Assembly (NCBI GenBank): GCA_004525875.1
Contig: SPBQ01000044.1
Coordinates: 1 to 10,230, forward strand
DNA length: 10,230 nt
DNA from: Myxococcales bacterium
GTDB taxonomy: Bacteria; Desulfobacterota_B; Binatia; UBA1149; SPBQ01
Direction: 5' to 3'
Within the stretch, counting starts at the first letter, position 1. Each line of letters begins with the position of its first letter. Shown here one piece after another: positions 6,573 to 10,230 of the stretch. Made by a program: the position numbers and the translations under genes. The notes beneath the pieces were generated by a model. It worked only from the letters and a program-made list of their open reading frames with translations, was not told where the DNA came from and searched no databases.

Positions 6573-8639
6573 TCAGACGAGCAACGGCGCGATCACCAGC
6601 GAGACGATCGACATTAGCTTGATGAGGATGTTCATCGACGGGCCCGACGTATCCTTGAGAGGATCGCCGACGGTGTCACCCACGACGGTCGCGTGGTGGG
6701 CGTCCGACCCCTTCTGCTCGCCGGCGATCTCGCCCTTCTCGATCGCCTTCTTCGCGTTGTCCCAGGCGCCCCCGGCGTTCGCCATCATGAGAGCGAGTAG
6801 AACGCCGGCCAGCGTGGCGCCGGCCAGCATTCCGCCGAGCGCCTCCGGACCGAACAGGAAGCCTACCGCAACGGGAGCAATGACCGCCGTCAAACCAGGC
6901 AGCACCATCTCCTTGAGCGCCGCCGCCGTCGAGATGTCCACGCAGCGGGCCGCATCGGCCTTCACGCCTTCCCTGCCCTCCAGAAGCCCCGGGATTTCAC
7001 GGAACTGACGCCGGATCTCCGTTACCATCTGGCTGGCCGCCCGCCCCACCGAGTTCATCGTGAGCGCTCCGATATAGAACGGCAGGATGCCGCCGATGAA
7101 CAGGCAGACGACGACCGTCGGTTCGGTGACGAGGATCGTGAGCGGCTCGTAGCCGAGCGGGTCGGCCGCCATGCGAGCATTGTTGACTGCCAGCGCGTAG
7201 GCCGAGAACAGCGCCAGCGCCGTCAGCGCCGCCGAGCCGATCGCGAAGCCCTTGCCGATGGCGGCCGTCGTGTTGCCAAGCGCGTCGAGACTGTCGGTCA
7301 CGGCGCGAACCTCGGGACCGAGCTCGGCCATCTGGGAGATGCCGCCCGCGTTGTCCGCCACCGGTCCGTACGCGTCGACGGTCATCGTCACACCGACCGT
7401 GGCCAGCATGCCGACCGCGGCGATGCCGATACCGTACAGGCCAGCCATCGAGTTCGCGACGAGGATGCTGCCGCAGATCACGAGCACCGGAAGCGCACAG
7501 CTCTCCAGTCCGACCGCCAGACCGGCGATGATATTGGTCGCGGCTCCCGTCTTGGACGCTTCGACGATCTTGCGGACCGGCCCTGCCGAGGTGTAGTACT
7601 CGGTGATCAGGCCGATCAGGATGCCGCCGACCGTACCGACGACGACGGCCAGCCAGACCTTCGTCGTGATGGCGCTGCCCCAGACCATCAGCAGCGCGAA
7701 GAACAGAAACAGCCCCGCAGCGATGAACGTCGAGTACCGCAGTGCCGCCGCGGCGCCGATGCTCTTCAGAACGCGCATCGAGAAGATGCCCGCGAACGAG
7801 GCGAGCAGACCGATCACAGCCAGCGCCAGCGGGATCGCCATGAGCGTGCTCTGCACGAGGTCCGCGCCGCGCCCCGGATCGTCCGCAAGGGCCTGCAGCT
7901 GGCTGCTCGAGAGCGTGGCGGCGATGGCGATCGTCGCGATCATCGAGCCAACGTAGGACTCGAAGATGTCGGCACCCATGCCAGCGACATCGCCGACGTT
8001 GTCGCCGACGTTGTCGGCGATCACGCCGGGGTTACGCGGATCGTCCTCCGGGATGCCCGCCTCCACCTTGCCAACCAGGTCGCTACCGACATCGGCGGCC
8101 TTTGTGTAGATCCCACCGCCCACGCGGGCGAACAGCGCGATCGAGCTCGCGCCCATCGCAAAGCCGTTGATGTACTTGGCGGTCTCCGGGTCCCCGTGAA
8201 TCGCGAACAGGATACCGACACCGATCAGCCCGAGGCTGGCAACGGCCAGGCCCATCACCGCACCGCCGTTAAACGCGACCAGCAGGGCCGCCTCCTCGCC
8301 GCCCTGGCGAGCGGCTTCCGACGTCCGAACGTTGGCCTTGGTCGCCGATAGCATTCCGAAGAAGCCGGCCCCCATCGAGCACGCGGCGCCGAAGAGGAAC
8401 GCGCCGGCCGTGTGGCCGTCGATCCCGATCCACAACAACGCGACGACGACGATCTCGAAGATCACAAGGATCCGGAACTCGCGACGCAGGAACGCCATCG
8501 CACCGTCGCGGATCTGCTCAGCAATCTCCTGCATCCGCTGATTGCCAGGCGACTCGCGCGACACGGTCATGTACATCCACACCGCAACCATCATCCCCAA
8601 GATCCCCGCATACGGGGATACCGTGCTAAGAAAGCCCAT
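6573..8639 (-). CDS. hppA: Membrane-bound ion-pumping pyrophosphatase, K+-dependent type
   Basis: 688-residue integral membrane enzyme with about 16 hydrophobic segments that hydrolyses pyrophosphate and pumps H+ or Na+ across the membrane. Catalytic motifs are intact: [11 protein letters not shown] (183-193; usually DVGAD), IPEDDPRNP (196-204), [14 protein letters not shown] (208-221), and near the C-terminus [27 protein letters not shown] (455-464) has Ala459 and Gly462 where K+-independent enzymes have Lys and Thr, so it should need K+. D224-IF-E227 places the ion-gate glutamate one helix turn earlier than in plant H+ pumps, as in Na+-type enzymes. The H-H pair in [12 protein letters not shown] replaces the common H-K. 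The start is the ATG at 8639, behind a perfect AGGAGG (8646-8651). A longer frame reaching 9056 overlaps pth and is spurious. It lies 47 nt after pth and 21 nt before rpsF. Confidence 0.97.
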   Translation of the reverse strand: MGFLSTVSPYAGILGMMVAVWMYMTVSRESPGNQRMQEIAEQIRDGAMAFLRREFRILVIFEIVVVALLWIGIDGHTAGAFLFGAACSMGAGFFGMLSATKANVRTSEAARQGGEEAALLVAFNGGAVMGLAVASLGLIGVGILFAIHGDPETAKYINGFAMGASSIALFARVGGGIYTKAADVGSDLVGKVEAGIPEDDPRNPGVIADNVGDNVGDVAGMGADIFESYVGSMIATIAIAATLSSSQLQALADDPGRGADLVQSTLMAIPLALAVIGLLASFAGIFSMRVLKSIGAAAALRYSTFIAAGLFLFFALLMVWGSAITTKVWLAVVVGTVGGILIGLITEYYTSAGPVRKIVEASKTGAATNIIAGLAVGLESCALPVLVICGSILVANSMAGLYGIGIAAVGMLATVGVTMTVDAYGPVADNAGGISQMAELGPEVRAVTDSLDALGNTTAAIGKGFAIGSAALTALALFSAYALAVNNARMAADPLGYEPLTILVTEPTVVVCLFIGGILPFYIGALTMNSVGRAASQMVTEIRRQFREIPGLLEGREGVKADAARCVDISTAAALKEMVLPGLTAVIAPVAVGFLFGPEALGGMLAGATLAGVLLALMMANAGGAWDNAKKAIEKGEIAGEQKGSDAHHATVVGDTVGDPLKDTSGPSMNILIKLMSIVSLVIAPLLV

Positions 8640-8686
8640 TCGATTCCTCCTCTTTCGCTGACTCTTTGCTCTTGCTCTGGTTCCAG

Positions 8687-9292
8687 TTACGACGACTCCG
8701 CGTCCCCTCGGGTCACGGTGGTCGCGTTGAAACGCCGCATGGCGGCTTCGATGCCGTCGGATACGATGACGCAGACGGCGTCGGCCGCGCGCACGACGGC
8801 CTCCTCGAGCACCGCCACCTCGCTGGCCGCCACGGGCGCGAGAACGAACTCGTCGACCGGCGTACCCTCGGGCGGCCGCCCGACACCGATCCGGACGCGT
8901 GGGAACTCGGCCCCCGCCATTCGCTCGATGATGGAAGCAACCCCCCGGTGGCCTCCCGATCCGCCCCCGCGACGCACGCGGACACGGCCGATCGGCAGGT
9001 CCACGTCGTCGTAGACTGCGACGAGCCGCTCGAGCGGGATGTCGAGGTCGCTGCATGCGGCGGAGATACTCCCGCCGCTGAGATTCATGTACGTCTGTGG
9101 CTTCATGAGCAACACCTCGGAACGGCCGATCCTCGCGGTGGCCGTCAGCGCCTGGTACTCCAGACGCCGGATGTCCGTGCTGCGTTCGGTAGCCAGCCTG
9201 TCGGCTACGCGAAAACCCAAATTGTGGCGCGTCGCAGTATATCGCTCGCCCGGATTGCCGAGTCCAGCGACGCAGTACGTCGGGGTCTCCAT
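8687..9292 (-). CDS. pth: Peptidyl-tRNA hydrolase
   Basis: Releases peptides from prematurely dropped peptidyl-tRNAs in the cytoplasm. From the ATG at 9292 it has 201 residues, the normal length. Active-site residues are present: GLGNPG with N13, RHNLGF with catalytic H23, KPQTYMN with N70, YDDVDLP with D95, and [13 protein letters not shown] (109-121). E. coli has Asn at the HRG position, but Arg is also found there. A TTG at 9298 could add two residues; neither start has a visible Shine-Dalgarno. It follows rplY by 48 nt, with a hairpin between them, and precedes hppA by 47 nt. The rplY-pth pair is widespread. Confidence 0.96.
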   Translation of the reverse strand: METPTYCVAGLGNPGERYTATRHNLGFRVADRLATERSTDIRRLEYQALTATARIGRSEVLLMKPQTYMNLSGGSISAACSDLDIPLERLVAVYDDVDLPIGRVRVRRGGGSGGHRGVASIIERMAGAEFPRVRIGVGRPPEGTPVDEFVLAPVAASEVAVLEEAVVRAADAVCVIVSDGIEAAMRRFNATTVTRGDAESS

Positions 9293-9310
9293 GAGCAAGG
9301 GGGCCAGGCG

Positions 9311-9337
9311 GCGAGTGCGCGCGCCGGTCGCGCTCGC
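9311..9337 (-). other. Hairpin in the rplY-pth gap
   Basis: An inverted repeat pairs 9311-9315 with 9333-9337 (GCGAG/CTCGC) and 9318-9321 with 9329-9332 (CGCG/CGCG), with a 2-nt bulge and a 7-nt loop. No T-run follows, so it is not a standard terminator. It sits just ahead of pth, which lacks a Shine-Dalgarno, so it may stabilise the mRNA or tune pth expression. GC-rich gaps make such hairpins easily by chance. Confidence 0.35.
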
Positions 9338-9340
9338 GCG

Positions 9341-9994
9341 CTAGTCGTCCTTCTTCTCCTCGGCGCCTTCGCCTGAGCCGCCTCCCGCGGCGGCCGCCGG
9401 CGCAGCCTCGGCCGCATCCGCTGTCGCCTCCTCGACCTCGACAACTGGCGGCACCACGGTCACCACCGCGTAGTTCTCCGTGAACACGATTTCTACACCA
9501 GCCGGCATCGTCACGTCCGCGATATGCAGCGAATCATGGATCGCCAGTGACGTAACATCGACCTCGATGCTCTCAGGAAGCCTGTCGGGCAGTGCTCTCA
9601 CGTGAACCTCGCGCCGCAGCGGTTGCAAGATACCACCCTCGATGATGCCCGCCGCCTTGCCCGTGAAGTTGAGAGCCACGTTGGCATCGACCGGCTTGTT
9701 GAGATCGACCCTCAGGAAATCAACATGCACCGGGGCGCCACTGACCGGGTGCGTCTGCACCTGCTTGATGAGAGCTACCCCGCCGGAGAGCGCGGAATCC
9801 TCGGACGAGAACCGGATCAAGTGGGCGCCCGTGCGGGCCAGGCCCAGTTTGTTGAACGCGTGTGCCTCGACGTGAACGTGGACGTTGCCGCCCCCTACTC
9901 CGTAGAACACGCCCGGAAGACGGCCGCCGCGACGCAGAACTCGCGCGTTCGTGTTGGGCTCGCGTCGGGAAACCTCGATTTCAATGCGCTGCAT
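9341..9994 (-). CDS. rplY: 50S ribosomal protein L25/Ctc with alanine-acidic tail
   Basis: 217-residue protein of the long L25/TL5/Ctc form, which binds 5S rRNA. The N-terminal L25 domain covers about 1-95, with [15 protein letters not shown] (18-32) and [19 protein letters not shown] (79-97). The C-terminal beta domain covers about 98-182, with [19 protein letters not shown] (112-130), [12 protein letters not shown] and the [10 protein letters not shown] motif. Residues from about 185 are a low-complexity Ala/Gly/Glu tail ending EEKKDD, probably disordered. The start is the ATG at 9994, with AGGAG about 10 nt upstream. It lies 45 nt after prs, a very common pairing. Confidence 0.96.
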   Translation of the reverse strand: MQRIEIEVSRREPNTNARVLRRGGRLPGVFYGVGGGNVHVHVEAHAFNKLGLARTGAHLIRFSSEDSALSGGVALIKQVQTHPVSGAPVHVDFLRVDLNKPVDANVALNFTGKAAGIIEGGILQPLRREVHVRALPDRLPESIEVDVTSLAIHDSLHIADVTMPAGVEIVFTENYAVVTVVPPVVEVEEATADAAEAAPAAAAGGGSGEGAEEKKDD

Positions 9995-10039
9995 GGGTCC
10001 TGTTCTCCTGTCCGCCCGTCGGGCCGGCCACCGCTGCGG

Positions 10040-10230
10040 CTACGACTCGAACAACGAGCTGATCGATTCTTCTTCGTGCGTCCTGCGGATCGCCTCGGCG
10101 ATCAATCCCGCGACCGAGACGACGTTGATGCGCTTCTCGGCGAGCACGTCCGCCCTCGGCGCAATGGTGTCGGTGATGATCAGACTGTCGATCCTGGAGC
10201 CCGAGATACGCGCCAGGGCGTCGCCCGAGA
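10040..10230 (-). CDS. prs: Ribose-phosphate pyrophosphokinase, C-terminal part only
   Basis: Makes PRPP from ribose-5-phosphate and ATP for purine, pyrimidine, His, Trp and NAD synthesis. Only the last 63 residues are in the window; the 5' part lies beyond 10230. Seen: SGDALARISGSRIDSLIITD with TDTIAP at the conserved phosphoribosyl-binding end of the fold, then INVVSVAGLIAEAIRRTH and the signature terminus EEESISSLFES before TAG at 10040-10042. These match the Prs C-terminus (SVAxLLAEAIxRxHxxxSVSxLF) closely. It heads the rplY-pth-hppA-rpsF-rpsR-rplI group. Confidence 0.95.
   Translation of the reverse strand, partial: SGDALARISGSRIDSLIITDTIAPRADVLAEKRINVVSVAGLIAEAIRRTHEEESISSLFES

Noticed and set aside
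8640..9056. 139-residue N-terminal extension of the pyrophosphatase
   Set aside because: It overlaps pth in another frame, is Arg-rich shadow sequence, and the ATG at 8639 has a perfect AGGAGG and the normal family N-terminus.

Overview
This is an ordinary housekeeping stretch of a GC-rich bacterial chromosome. Every gene I can support lies on the minus strand, so transcription runs from the right edge to the left. The gene orders prs-rplY-pth-...-rpsF-rpsR-rplI and thrS-infC-rpmI-rplT-pheS are classic bacterial translation clusters. High GC, purple-bacterial-looking proteins, a Cys4-containing PheS and low-complexity tails on ribosomal proteins suggest a Gram-negative lineage of the deltaproteobacterial / Myxococcota / Binatota kind. 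That placement is inference and weakly held.

Right block (10230 down to 4968): the C-terminal end of prs (phosphoribosyl pyrophosphate synthetase), rplY/ctc (L25), pth (peptidyl-tRNA hydrolase), hppA (a membrane pyrophosphatase), rpsF (S6), rpsR (S18) and rplI (L9). Spacings are short (45, 48, 47 and 21 nt, an 8-nt overlap, then 2 nt), which fits one operon. The block joins nucleotide supply, tRNA recycling and ribosome assembly. hppA is the unexpected member: it hydrolyses the pyrophosphate that aminoacylation and nucleotide synthesis release, and pumps ions with the energy.

Middle (4967 to 4242): a roughly 500-nt stretch that looks empty at first. It holds what reads as a broken small gene, whose coding signal jumps between frames twice, each time explained by one lost G. 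After it come a complete tRNA-Val(GAC) with an encoded CCA and a structured 157-nt leader containing a 38-codon upstream ORF that ends exactly on the thrS start.

Left block (4241 to 1): thrS, infC, rpmI (L35), rplT (L20) and pheS, the last missing only its final few residues at the window edge. The most informative detail is the infC start. The conserved IF3 N-terminus and a strong Shine-Dalgarno sequence point to an AUA initiation codon overlapping the thrS stop (ATAG), the rare-start arrangement through which IF3 represses its own synthesis in other bacteria.

I see no mobile element, CRISPR array, phage or defence gene, and no evidence for an undescribed multi-gene system. The points worth a second look are the infC start, the decayed gene, the disordered extensions on four ribosomal proteins, and the placement and ion type of hppA.
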